The notes beneath the pieces were generated by a model, which saw only the letters and a list, made by a program, of their open reading frames with translations, was not told the origin of the DNA and searched no databases. Positions 1-6,727 of a DNA stretch of 6,952 nucleotides are shown here, in pieces. Within the stretch, counting starts at the first letter, position 1. Each line of letters opens with the position of its first letter. Both the position numbers and the translations under genes were made by a program. This DNA is from Bacteroidota bacterium (GTDB taxonomy: Bacteria > Bacteroidota > Bacteroidia > Chitinophagales > Saprospiraceae): contig QQUB01000889.1 of assembly GCA_008501835.1 (NCBI GenBank), forward strand, positions 1-6,952, given 5' to 3'.

Positions 1-2
1 TC

Positions 3-75
3 GGTTGGTGGTTGCTGGTTGCTAGTTTCTGGTTTGTTTTAACCAGTAACCAGCAACCAGGAATCAGCAACCAGT
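3..75. repeat. Heptad-repeat hairpin abutting the aminotransferase start codon
   Basis: Positions 3-37 read as five consecutive 7-bp units of the GGTTGCT type (GGTTGGT, GGTTGCT, GGTTGCT, AGTTTCT, GGTTTGT). Positions 41-75 read as five units of the AACCAGC type (AACCAGT, AACCAGC, AACCAGG, AATCAGC, AACCAGT), which is the reverse-complement family. The arms fold into an imperfect hairpin: 15-34 pairs with 41-60 (18 of 20 positions), and pairing continues outward to 3/72 with a few mismatches, around the loop 35-40. The right arm ends at the base before the ATG at 76. No U-tract follows that would make it a typical terminator for an upstream gene. It may be an intergenic repeat family or a structured leader; the sequence alone does not decide. 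Confidence 0.8.
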
Positions 76-1218
76 ATGCAAATAAATTCAAAACTCCCCT
101 CAACGGGAATGTCTATCTTTTCCGTCATGACAGCTATGGCCAGAAAATATAATGCCATCAATCTGGCCCAGGGGTTCCCGGATTTCGAATCGTCACAAAA
201 ACTCAATGAACTCGTTTTTAAATACATGCAAAAGGGGTATAATCAATATGCTCCTATGGCAGGCGTCCCTGCTTTACGCGAACGGATCACTGAAAAGATT
301 GAAAAAGTTCATAATATCCAGGTTGACCCCGACAAAGAAATCACCGTTACTGCCGGAGCAACGCAGGCAATTTTTACCATCATCTCTGCATTTGTAAGCC
401 CGGGAGACGAGGTTATTCTCGTGGAACCAGCTTACGATTCTTATCAGCCAGGCGTTGAGATCAATGGCGGCATTCCTGTGCCTTACCCCATTCAGAGTCC
501 TGATTATCAGATCAACTGGGAAGCCTTTGGAAAAAAAGTGACGGAAAGGACCAAAATGATCATCATAAACAGTCCTCACAATCCTTCAGGAGTGACTTTA
601 AAAGATGAAGATTATAAAAATCTTGAGGCGTTGGTTGCCGGTAAAAACATAATCGTTCTGAGCGATGAAGTGTACGAACATTTAGTATATGATGGGAAAA
701 AACCATTGAGTATCCTTCAATACCCCAAACTGCGTAAACAAAGTTTTGCCACCTTTTCTTTTGGCAAGACCTTTCACAATACCGGGTGGAAAATGGGATA
801 TGCCGTGGCTCCGGAAGAGCTAATGATCGAATTTCAAAAGGTGCATCAATTCAATGTCTTCTCAGTAAATACACCAATCCAATTTGCTTTAGCAGAATAC
901 ATGGAAGACCCACAGACCTACCTGGGATTGAGTCAATTCTTCCAGGAGAAAAGAGATTACTTCCTCGATATGATGCAAGCCGGTCGTTTCAAACCATTAA
1001 AATGTGAAGGAACCTATTTTCACATGTACGACTTCAGTGCCATAAGTGATGAACAGGATACAGATTTTGCTGCGAGAATCACCAAAGAATTTGGGGTGGC
1101 CACCATTCCGGTTTCTCCCTTTTACCATAAAACACCTCAGAGCAGGGTGGTAAGGTTTTGTTTTGCCAAACAAAAAGAAACACTGGAAAAAGCTGCTGAA
1201 CTATTGGTGAAGATTTAA
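76..1218 (+). CDS. ybdL: PLP-dependent methionine aminotransferase (YbdL/KAT-like, class I/II fold type I)
   Basis: A 380-residue cytoplasmic aminotransferase that closely follows E. coli YbdL along its length. The family transfers the amino group between methionine (also other hydrophobic or aromatic amino acids) and 2-oxo acids, including 4-methylthio-2-oxobutanoate, the last step of methionine salvage. Visible motifs: SKLP..G.SIF at 5-15, NLAQGFPDF at 29-37, NQYAPMAG at 56-63, the phosphate-binding TAGAT at 92-96, NSPHNPSG at 165-172 (N169), SDEVYEH at 196-202 (D197 for the pyridine nitrogen, Y200), the Schiff-base lysine K231 in SFGKTFHNTGWK, and the substrate-carboxylate arginine R360 in RVVRFCFAK. 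All catalytic residues are present and the length is normal for the family. The ATG at 76 is preferred over Met12 because the conserved SKLP segment precedes Met12. No Shine-Dalgarno is visible; the repeat hairpin ends immediately upstream. The gene converges on bshA. Substrate preference (methionine versus kynurenine/glutamine) is inferred from family resemblance. The symbol is the E. coli family name. Confidence 0.95.
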   Translation: MQINSKLPSTGMSIFSVMTAMARKYNAINLAQGFPDFESSQKLNELVFKYMQKGYNQYAPMAGVPALRERITEKIEKVHNIQVDPDKEITVTAGATQAIFTIISAFVSPGDEVILVEPAYDSYQPGVEINGGIPVPYPIQSPDYQINWEAFGKKVTERTKMIIINSPHNPSGVTLKDEDYKNLEALVAGKNIIVLSDEVYEHLVYDGKKPLSILQYPKLRKQSFATFSFGKTFHNTGWKMGYAVAPEELMIEFQKVHQFNVFSVNTPIQFALAEYMEDPQTYLGLSQFFQEKRDYFLDMMQAGRFKPLKCEGTYFHMYDFSAISDEQDTDFAARITKEFGVATIPVSPFYHKTPQSRVVRFCFAKQKETLEKAAELLVKI

Positions 1219-1234
1219 GGCTTTTAAGCAATTT

Positions 1235-1310
1235 CGTACTCGCCGAACCTGTCTTCCTGGCCAGGCAAGATTCATTCGGCTCGACGCACCGAATTCATTC
1301 GGTGCGTACG
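1235..1310. repeat. Compound inverted repeats in the convergent intergenic gap
   Basis: The 125-bp gap between the two convergent genes is rich in dyads. Positions 1284-1293 and 1298-1307 form a perfect 10-bp stem (ACGCACCGAA / TTCGGTGCGT) with the 4-nt loop TTCA. Positions 1242-1247 (GCCGAA) and 1275-1280 (TTCGGC) enclose a perfect 10-bp palindrome, CCTGGCCAGG, at 1256-1265. The decamer ATTCATTCGG occurs twice, at 1270-1279 and 1293-1302. CGTAC at 1235-1239 could also pair with GTACG at 1306-1310, competing with the end of the 10-bp stem. Neither strand has a U-tract after these stems, so they are not canonical intrinsic terminators. They could still stop convergent transcripts or protect 3' ends, or be a small REP-like interspersed element. 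Confidence 0.75.
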
Positions 1311-1343
1311 TTGATGCAAGCTTAATTTCAGTAACAAAGGTTT

Positions 1344-2510
1344 CTAAAGATCAACTCCAGGCACTTCCGCAGGTTTGGTAGCTTTAGCATGCGCAAGCAC
1401 CTCTTCATAGTAGTTTTCATACTGAGGCAAAATGTTTTGGATATCAAAACGTTTTGCCTGCGCCAAAGCATTTTCCCTGAATTCGGCAAGGACCTTTTCA
1501 TTCTGAAGTATGGCAATAGCATTATTGGCCATACCTGTTACATCCCCGACTTCGCTAAGAAATCCGGTTACGCCATGTTCGTTAACTTCCGGAAGACCAC
1601 CCGCATTGGACGAGATCACCGGTACCTGACAAGCCATGGCTTCCAGGGCAGCCAGTCCAAAACTTTCTGACTCAGAAGGCATCACAAACAAATCGGAAAC
1701 TGCCAATAGCTCCTCCACCGCATCTTGTTTGCCTAAAAAGCGAATATCTTCACACAATCCCAGATTACGACACAGGTCCTCCATATTTTGTCTTTCGGGG
1801 CCATCGCCAATCAACAACAATTTACTTGGAATTTCTTTATTGACCTTATGAAAGACATGGATCACATCGTCAACTCGTTTGAGCTTTCGGAAATTAGAAA
1901 TATGGGTAAGAATACGTTCCCCATTTGGAGCAATAGCCTTTTTAAAGTGATCTTTATTGGTCTTGGTAAACCTTTCAAAATCGATGAAATTATAAATTAC
2001 CTTTATGTCATTTTCGATCCCAAAATGCTCGTAGGTTTGTTGCTTGAGACTTTCGGAAACCGCAGTCACTCCGTCCGACTTTTCTATGGAAAATTTTACT
2101 ACAGACGCAAAAGACCTGTCTTTCCCAACCAAAGAGATATCCGTGCCGTGAAGCGTCGTCACCACAGGTACATATTTTCCCTGGGAGATAAGAATCTTTT
2201 TGGCCATATAAGCTACCGCAGCATGAGGAATAGCATAATGAACATGTAATAGGTCCAGCTTCTCAAATTTCACAACATCCACTAATTTGCTGGCCAGCGA
2301 AGTTTCATACGGTGCGTATTCAAACAAAGGGTAATCCCTGGTCATTACGTCGTGGAAATAAATATTCTCGTGGAAAGCTGATAAACGAACAGGGCGTTTA
2401 TACGTAATAAAGTGGATCTCATGTCCTTTCTGCGCCAAACCGAGTCCCAACTCAGTTGCCACAACTCCGCTACCGCCAAAGGTCGGGTAACAAACGATTC
2501 CAATTTTCAT
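1344..2510 (-). CDS. bshA: N-acetyl-alpha-D-glucosaminyl L-malate synthase BshA (bacillithiol biosynthesis, GT4)
   Basis: A 388-residue GT-B retaining glycosyltransferase of family GT4 that aligns by eye with Bacillus BshA throughout. BshA joins GlcNAc from UDP-GlcNAc to L-malate; BshB then deacetylates the product and BshC adds cysteine to give bacillithiol. Landmarks: N-terminal KIGIVCYPTFGGSG (residues 2-15, glycine-rich nucleotide-sugar loop), EIHFIT at 31-36, HVHYAIPHA at 89-97, TTLHGTDI at 118-125, NFRKLKRV at 206-213, GDGPER at 235-240, and the GT4 E-x7-E motif E282/E290 in the segment SESFGLAALEAMA. These BshA-specific signatures separate it from generic GT4 enzymes. It is a little longer than the roughly 377-residue Bacillus enzyme because of a short C-terminal tail rich in Ala and Pro. 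The ATG at 2508-2510 matches the usual N-terminus; upstream DNA is AT-rich with no Shine-Dalgarno. bshB and bshC are not in this window, so the pathway must be completed elsewhere. Confidence 0.95.
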   Translation of the reverse strand: MKIGIVCYPTFGGSGVVATELGLGLAQKGHEIHFITYKRPVRLSAFHENIYFHDVMTRDYPLFEYAPYETSLASKLVDVVKFEKLDLLHVHYAIPHAAVAYMAKKILISQGKYVPVVTTLHGTDISLVGKDRSFASVVKFSIEKSDGVTAVSESLKQQTYEHFGIENDIKVIYNFIDFERFTKTNKDHFKKAIAPNGERILTHISNFRKLKRVDDVIHVFHKVNKEIPSKLLLIGDGPERQNMEDLCRNLGLCEDIRFLGKQDAVEELLAVSDLFVMPSESESFGLAALEAMACQVPVISSNAGGLPEVNEHGVTGFLSEVGDVTGMANNAIAILQNEKVLAEFRENALAQAKRFDIQNILPQYENYYEEVLAHAKATKPAEVPGVDL

Positions 2511-2880
2511 CTGTTCAAAAATTAGGAAATGATCGAAAATGAAATAATCACCAAAATTTTAAAAAAGAGGCAACCAATTCGTTTTCCCTTAATATTCTCA
2601 ATCTTTCGCATAAGGTTTGATCTAAGAATATCAGGCTCATTTCATCCGTTCAATTATTTCTGCTATTTTGTTAAGGAAGGACTGTGTCAATTAGAAAGGT
2701 ATGCGACCTGCCCTTTCTTTATCAGGCTGATGGCTAAAATTCCTCTTCCATTTAATACAGTTGTCTTCCGACTAATCATCCGATAAAACGAATTCAAAGA
2801 TAAAATGCAAGAAAAGGAAAATTGTTTAATTAAGCCAAAGAAAACTTGAACCTGTTTGAAAGTTTGTCCCTTGAGAAACA
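2511..2880. other. AT-rich intergenic region, no gene supported
   Basis: This stretch between the bshA start and the terminator of the next gene should contain the bshA promoter on the minus strand. I could not find a clean TTTG / TAnnTTTG pair: near matches such as TAATTTTTG (complement of 2516-2524) have the wrong internal spacing and would lie only 5 bases from the ATG. The two open frames here (2529-2786 on plus, 2687-2914 on minus) have no recognisable family, and the second runs through the terminator, so neither is called. A modest dyad, AGAAAGG at 2693-2699 with CCTTTCT at 2712-2718, is the only local structure I noticed. Confidence 0.6.
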
Positions 2881-2911
2881 AAAAGGGGAACGCTGAACGC
2901 GTTCCCCTTTT
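2872..2911 (-). terminator. Rho-independent terminator of the T9SS-exported protein gene
   Basis: Positions 2881-2893 and 2899-2911 form a perfect 13-bp stem (AAAAGGGGAACGC / GCGTTCCCCTTTT) around a 5-nt loop. Read on the minus strand, the stem begins 20 bases after the stop codon of the 955-residue gene, and its 3' side runs into a TTTTTGTTT tract. This is the textbook arrangement for intrinsic termination of that gene. On the plus strand the 3' arm also ends in four T, so it might act weakly in both directions. Confidence 0.9.
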
Positions 2912-2931
2912 CAATAAATTATCAAATTCAA

Positions 2932-5799
2932 TTATGATTTGACCAACTTCATGGTCCTGACTTCACCGCCAGTACTGACGCTTACCAGGTAAACACCATT
3001 CGGTTGATCTCCAATGTCTAAAATGTATTCCCCGTTGACCACATGCCTGTCTTCCAGTCGGAAGACCTGCTGGCCGAGCAAATTCATAACGCGAATCTGA
3101 GCATCGGTAGCCTCTGCAAAGTTTACACGCAAAGTTGTAAGTCCGTTGGTCGGGTTCGGAGTCAAGGAAACTTCCTGGATCAATTCCGGGTCATCTACAG
3201 CAATAACGCCAATTTCTACCAGGATACCTATTGCATCACTACAGCCAAAGTTATCCGTTACCGTAACTGCATAATTACCCGCAGGTACATCGGTTAACAC
3301 ACTGGTCGTATCACCGTTATTCCACAAGTAAGTGTAAGGCCCTGAACCTCCACCAGGTAATACTTCAATACTTCCGTCTGACATACCCTCCGCAGATTCA
3401 TTGGTTACCTCAAAGGCAATGTCCAGTGATTCAGGACAACTGAAGATGTTGACATTATCTATGTCAATCCAGTAATCTCCTTCACCCCAGGTAGCCTGGA
3501 AGCGTACTTTAATGCTTTCTCCGGCAAATTCACTCATGTCAATGTTAACTGTTGTAAAATCAGCTGAAGGTACATGATTACTTTGGTCAACAGTATAAAT
3601 ATTGGTGAACTCATCCGTACAGAAAAGTGCTACCTGAACTTCCAACCTGTCGTTGGAGCCTAAAATTGTGGCTTCGGTACCTGCAAAAAAGTCTGCATAT
3701 CTGTATTCAAAAGATAATGATTGTCCTTCTTCTACAGTACCCAACCAAGGCGTCGTAGCCTGGAAGATCTGGTCACCGCTGTACAGGTTATCACCGATGT
3801 TATAAGTAGGATTATTATGTGCGTTAGGGAATTGAATGATACTGAAAGTCTGATCAAATACCCATCCATTTGGCACTGCACCACCATCTTCAAAGTCTTC
3901 AGCTAAAGGAAGCTCGTTTATGAGAGCAGTCGAAACAAAAATGGTCTGGTTGTTTTCAGCGTTCTCGTCAGCTAAATCTGTCCAGATAGTTACCGTATAA
4001 TCTGTCAAATCAAGCGAATTGAAAGGAGTGTTGAATGAGTAAACTTCCTGTTCCCCTGGTAAAAGAGTAACACCTATAGCAGGTTCGGAAACAACATCAT
4101 CATCATTGACCTGGAAGTAAAGTGGGATGTTTGTCAGTGTGTCTGTTCCATGATTGAACAAGGTTACCGTTATATGATCAACTGCAGATCCACATTCTTC
4201 CTCGCTTTCATTGGAGCCGCCGAAAAGGGAAATATCCGTAGATATTGCTTCGTGTATGTAAATATTATCCACCGCAACGCCTTCTCTTTGTACTGAACCG
4301 TCAGATCCAAAAGCAAAGCGAATACGAACGTCCGCTGAACCGGCTGTTCCTTCCAAAACGTGGGAGGCCATTACCCAACCGTTAAATACGCCCTGACCAC
4401 TCCACCAGTCGCCATAAATATTATCGACCTGATTGTACCAGTTAACGCCTTCATCTCCTACCAGTCCGAGTTTTGTCCAGGTCTGTCCTCCGTCAATGGT
4501 AGTCTCCAGCCACATCCCGTCAAAATTGGATTCCGATTCAATAAACATATTGAAATCAATCACCGGATCTTCGGTGTATCCAGAGAAATCAAAACAAGGA
4601 GATTCTATATAGGAGTTTTCACTATTGTTGTAAAATCCGTCAAGGTTAGTCACCCAGGCATTTTGACCACTGGCTGCACTGGAAATGATGGTATTAGACG
4701 GCTGACCCAATTCCCATGTCTGGTTTTGGCCCTCCTGTCCTAACGCCCATCCACTATATTCTTCCGTATCAAAGGTTTCATAAACCGGGAGTTCTGCAAT
4801 AACAGGCGTATTGATGATGGTGATGGAGAATGTATCATTGGTAAATACGGTATCTCCTTCCATTTCGGTCCACACCTGAATTTCGTACTCCCCTGGAATG
4901 GAGAAGTCAAAATTCATATCAAAATCCATGATATCAGAACTGTCGATTCCCAACACACCGGTATAAACACCATCAATTGGATGATTGATGTTACTGATTA
5001 TGCCGTTAATGCTGTAATTAAAAGGAATAAATGTTTGAGGGGCTCCTCCGTAATTGTGCAACTCAATTGTCATCATTTCTGACATACCCAAAGCACATCC
5101 CGACACCGGGTTGACCAATCCGGAAATCCCCAGATCAATTGCGATAAGTGTTTCGAAAAAGTAAGAATTGATCAGCGTTGTAGTATCGTTATCTTCACAA
5201 ACAACAGAAAGGTAGAGTTCATATTCTGTATCTTGCTCAAGGTTTGTAAGGGTATATTCCGTTTCTGTAGTGGAAATGATCTCCCCTGTCCCCTGCATGA
5301 AACCAGGACTACCATATTCGAGCAAATATGTAGCATCCGGCACAGAACCGGCCCAGGTCACATCGGCAGAAAAAGCACGAATATCAGAAATGATCACTGA
5401 AGAAGGTGGCGGTGGAGGACAAGTAGGACAAGAAACTTCTCCGGAGAATGCCAATCCAACAAGGGGTGGATTACCATCTTCGAATATCACCTGACCCACC
5501 GGATCCATTAACCTGTAGGAAGCTTCGCTGTCCCAGGACCCTGAATTATAGGTTATATTGATGCTCTGAGTTCCGGTAATAATCACAGGAAAAGAAATAT
5601 AACTTGGATCAGGCGCAGTAAAGTCAAATGTATAATTGGTTGTCACTCCGTCTAACTCAATATCGAGACTTGCGCCATTCCAACCATCTCCAAAAGAATC
5701 AAAGAGTTCGAGGGTAAACTCACAGGTGACCTGGCTATTGGCTATGCTAAGTCCTGAAAAAAAGAGCAATACAGAAAAAATTGTATTAGTCCACTTCAT
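2932..5799 (-). CDS. T9SS type A sorting domain-containing modular surface/secreted protein
   Basis: A 955-residue exported protein with no enzymatic domain that I can see. Order: signal peptide 1-22 (short positive start, hydrophobic core, ANS at 20-22, leaving Gln23 in line with the Bacteroidetes Q-rule); an N-terminal beta module 24-123 with DSFGDGWNGA at 34-43; a CPTCPPPPPSS linker 124-134; a fibronectin type III-like domain about 135-217; a CARDB-like Ig domain about 222-332; a jelly-roll module of the MAM or choice-of-anchor type about 335-518, ending AVDNIYIHE; a second CARDB-like domain about 521-625; a second jelly-roll module about 628-787, ending DIDNVNIF; a SprB-type repeat about 788-864 (GPYTYLWNNGDTTS, YAVTVTDNFGCS); and the C-terminal type A sorting domain 877-955 (LTPNPTNG, IRVMNLLGQQV, NGVYLVSV, MKLVKS). 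The last domain directs passage through the T9SS pore and usually anchoring to A-LPS or release. The middle units are an internal duplication. Lys and Arg are very scarce. A monocistronic unit is likely, with a strong terminator 20 bases downstream. An adhesin or matrix role is inferred from the architecture; the ligand is unknown. Confidence 0.92.
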   Translation of the reverse strand: MKWTNTIFSVLLFFSGLSIANSQVTCEFTLELFDSFGDGWNGASLDIELDGVTTNYTFDFTAPDPSYISFPVIITGTQSINITYNSGSWDSEASYRLMDPVGQVIFEDGNPPLVGLAFSGEVSCPTCPPPPPSSVIISDIRAFSADVTWAGSVPDATYLLEYGSPGFMQGTGEIISTTETEYTLTNLEQDTEYELYLSVVCEDNDTTTLINSYFFETLIAIDLGISGLVNPVSGCALGMSEMMTIELHNYGGAPQTFIPFNYSINGIISNINHPIDGVYTGVLGIDSSDIMDFDMNFDFSIPGEYEIQVWTEMEGDTVFTNDTFSITIINTPVIAELPVYETFDTEEYSGWALGQEGQNQTWELGQPSNTIISSAASGQNAWVTNLDGFYNNSENSYIESPCFDFSGYTEDPVIDFNMFIESESNFDGMWLETTIDGGQTWTKLGLVGDEGVNWYNQVDNIYGDWWSGQGVFNGWVMASHVLEGTAGSADVRIRFAFGSDGSVQREGVAVDNIYIHEAISTDISLFGGSNESEEECGSAVDHITVTLFNHGTDTLTNIPLYFQVNDDDVVSEPAIGVTLLPGEQEVYSFNTPFNSLDLTDYTVTIWTDLADENAENNQTIFVSTALINELPLAEDFEDGGAVPNGWVFDQTFSIIQFPNAHNNPTYNIGDNLYSGDQIFQATTPWLGTVEEGQSLSFEYRYADFFAGTEATILGSNDRLEVQVALFCTDEFTNIYTVDQSNHVPSADFTTVNIDMSEFAGESIKVRFQATWGEGDYWIDIDNVNIFSCPESLDIAFEVTNESAEGMSDGSIEVLPGGGSGPYTYLWNNGDTTSVLTDVPAGNYAVTVTDNFGCSDAIGILVEIGVIAVDDPELIQEVSLTPNPTNGLTTLRVNFAEATDAQIRVMNLLGQQVFRLEDRHVVNGEYILDIGDQPNGVYLVSVSTGGEVRTMKLVKS

Positions 5800-5838
5800 A
5801 GTTAGTTGCGTATTAGATAAACTTTGCGAATAAAAATT

Positions 5839-5871
5839 AAAAGCTAAAATTAATTAAAAATTCGATACAAA
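5839..5871 (-). promoter_or_regulatory. Candidate Bacteroidota promoter of the T9SS protein gene
   Basis: On the minus strand, TTTG (complement of 5868-5871) is followed after 21 bases by TAGCTTTT (complement of 5839-5846). The latter matches the Bacteroidetes -7 consensus TAnnTTTG at five of its six fixed positions. A transcript would start near 5832, leaving a leader of about 33 bases before the ATG at 5799. The surrounding DNA is very AT-rich, so a chance match is possible. Confidence 0.4.
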
Positions 5872-5966
5872 GAGCAATATCCGCCTGTCCTCAAATAAAT
5901 TTTGAATTAAAACAGTCAAATAAACGTCTATTGTCAATGAGGCAACAAAAAAATTGAGGGTATGGT

Positions 5967-5974
5967 TATATTTG
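5967..5974 (+). promoter_or_regulatory. Candidate -7 promoter box (TAnnTTTG) of the YceI-family gene
   Basis: TATATTTG is an exact match to the Bacteroidetes -7 consensus TAnnTTTG. It would start transcription near 5981, about 20 bases before the ATG at 6002. No clean TTTG lies about 20 bases upstream, so the -33 element is weak or absent. The box lies inside the frame that would extend from an alternative TTG start at 5954, which argues that the true start is 6002. Confidence 0.5.
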
Positions 5975-6001
5975 CACTTTTTAATTACAACCTCTATTTT
6001 C

Positions 6002-6673
6002 ATGAAATCGATATTTAATTTATCCGTATTATCTATTCTGCTCTTCTTTTTTGCCTGTAATAATGCTCCTGCAGGGGAAGAAGCACCAGCCGGAGAGGCT
6101 CAATCAACAACCACCGCAAAACCTACTGCCGGGTCTGAAGCTTTCACTGTTGACCCAGACGCCAGTAATGTAGCCTGGAAAGCAACAAAACTGATGGGTG
6201 GTGGCCATAATGGCGCTATCAATATCTCCGCCGGAACTGTACATGTAGAAAATGGTGAAGTAGTTGCTGGATCTTTCACCATTGATATGAACTCAATCGT
6301 GGACCTCGACCTGGAAGATTTATCGATGAAATCAGATCTGGAGTCACATTTAAAAAGTGGTGACTTTTTTGACGTAGCTAATCATCCAACAGCAACTTTT
6401 GAAATTACCGAAGCTGTACCAAGTTCAGAGAACAGTAACGGGCGCCAGTCAATCACCGGAAACCTCACCATTAAAGGTATAACCAAAAGTATTTCTTTCT
6501 ATGCCAAAGTGGCTGGATCTGAAACCGGTGTTTCCGCCAGTACCGGAAGTTTTGTAATCGACAGAACTGAGTGGGACGTAATGTTCAATTCCGGAGCCTT
6601 AGGCACCGCAAAGGACAAAATCATCAACGACAAAGTAGCGTTGGATATTACGATCGTAGCGAGCAGGAATTAA
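6002..6673 (+). CDS. YceI-family lipoprotein (lipocalin-like, isoprenoid-binding fold)
   Basis: A 223-residue envelope protein. The N-terminus is a lipoprotein signal peptide: MKSIFN, a hydrophobic core, then LLFFFAC with Cys19 as the lipidation site (a relaxed lipobox, common in this phylum). A Pro/Ala/Gly/Glu-rich, low-complexity linker (about 20-47) follows, with the pentapeptide APAGE repeated at 22-26 and 28-32. The YceI beta-barrel domain fills about 48-223: FTVDPDASNVAWKATK at the start, SFTIDMNSI, HLKSGDFFDVANHPTATF at 116-133, the signature LTIKGITKSISF at 155-166, and DRTEWDV at 187-193. Characterised YceI proteins bind long polyisoprenoids or similar amphiphiles in the barrel, but the ligand here is unknown. 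The start at 6002 is chosen because the in-frame TTG at 5954 would bury the signal peptide and overlap the likely promoter. The gene is divergent from the T9SS protein gene and followed by a hairpin. Whether the lipoprotein faces the periplasm or the cell surface cannot be told; the acidic pair at 26-27 is only weakly like a surface-export signal. Confidence 0.93.
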   Translation: MKSIFNLSVLSILLFFFACNNAPAGEEAPAGEAQSTTTAKPTAGSEAFTVDPDASNVAWKATKLMGGGHNGAINISAGTVHVENGEVVAGSFTIDMNSIVDLDLEDLSMKSDLESHLKSGDFFDVANHPTATFEITEAVPSSENSNGRQSITGNLTIKGITKSISFYAKVAGSETGVSASTGSFVIDRTEWDVMFNSGALGTAKDKIINDKVALDITIVASRN

Positions 6674-6688
6674 TGAGGATAAAAACCA

Positions 6689-6727
6689 GAAGGAATGGAA
6701 GTCATGCAATCATGTTTCCATTCCTTC
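6689..6727 (+). terminator. Hairpin downstream of the YceI-family gene, probable terminator
   Basis: Positions 6689-6700 (GAAGGAATGGAA) and 6716-6727 (TTCCATTCCTTC) form a perfect 12-bp stem. The 15-nt loop contains a second small stem, CATG-CAAT-CATG, at 6703-6714. The stem starts 15 bases after the stop codon. The downstream DNA (6731-6748) is T-rich but interrupted by G and C, so termination efficiency is uncertain; it could also be a 3'-end stabiliser. Confidence 0.6.

Noticed and set aside
3..75. CRISPR array or tandem VNTR
   Set aside because: The units are 7 bp, contiguous and in two opposed orientations with no spacers, unlike CRISPR repeats; it is better described as an inverted heptad array.
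1788..2249. 153-codon plus-strand frame opposite bshA
   Set aside because: It lies entirely antisense to a confidently identified gene whose protein matches BshA across this span; a shadow frame.
76..2510. An aminotransferase-bshA sulfur/thiol operon
   Set aside because: The two genes are convergent on opposite strands, so they cannot share an operon; any functional link is only thematic.
2516..2524. TAATTTTTG on the minus strand as the bshA -7 promoter box
   Set aside because: Internal spacing is one base too long, no TTTG lies about 20 bases upstream, and transcription would start almost at the ATG.
2693..2718. AGAAAGG / CCTTTCT dyad as a terminator or small RNA
   Set aside because: Only a 7-bp stem with a 12-nt loop and no proper U-tract, and not at the end of any gene.
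2529..2786. 85-codon plus-strand frame in the bshA upstream region
   Set aside because: No recognisable family, AT-driven composition rich in Phe/Ile/Arg, no promoter, and it occupies the leader of a divergently oriented gene.
2687..2914. 75-codon minus-strand frame
   Set aside because: It begins inside the strong terminator hairpin of the T9SS protein gene and has no family resemblance.
4360..4743. 127-codon plus-strand frame inside the T9SS protein gene
   Set aside because: Antisense to well-defined beta-domain coding sequence, with no independent evidence.
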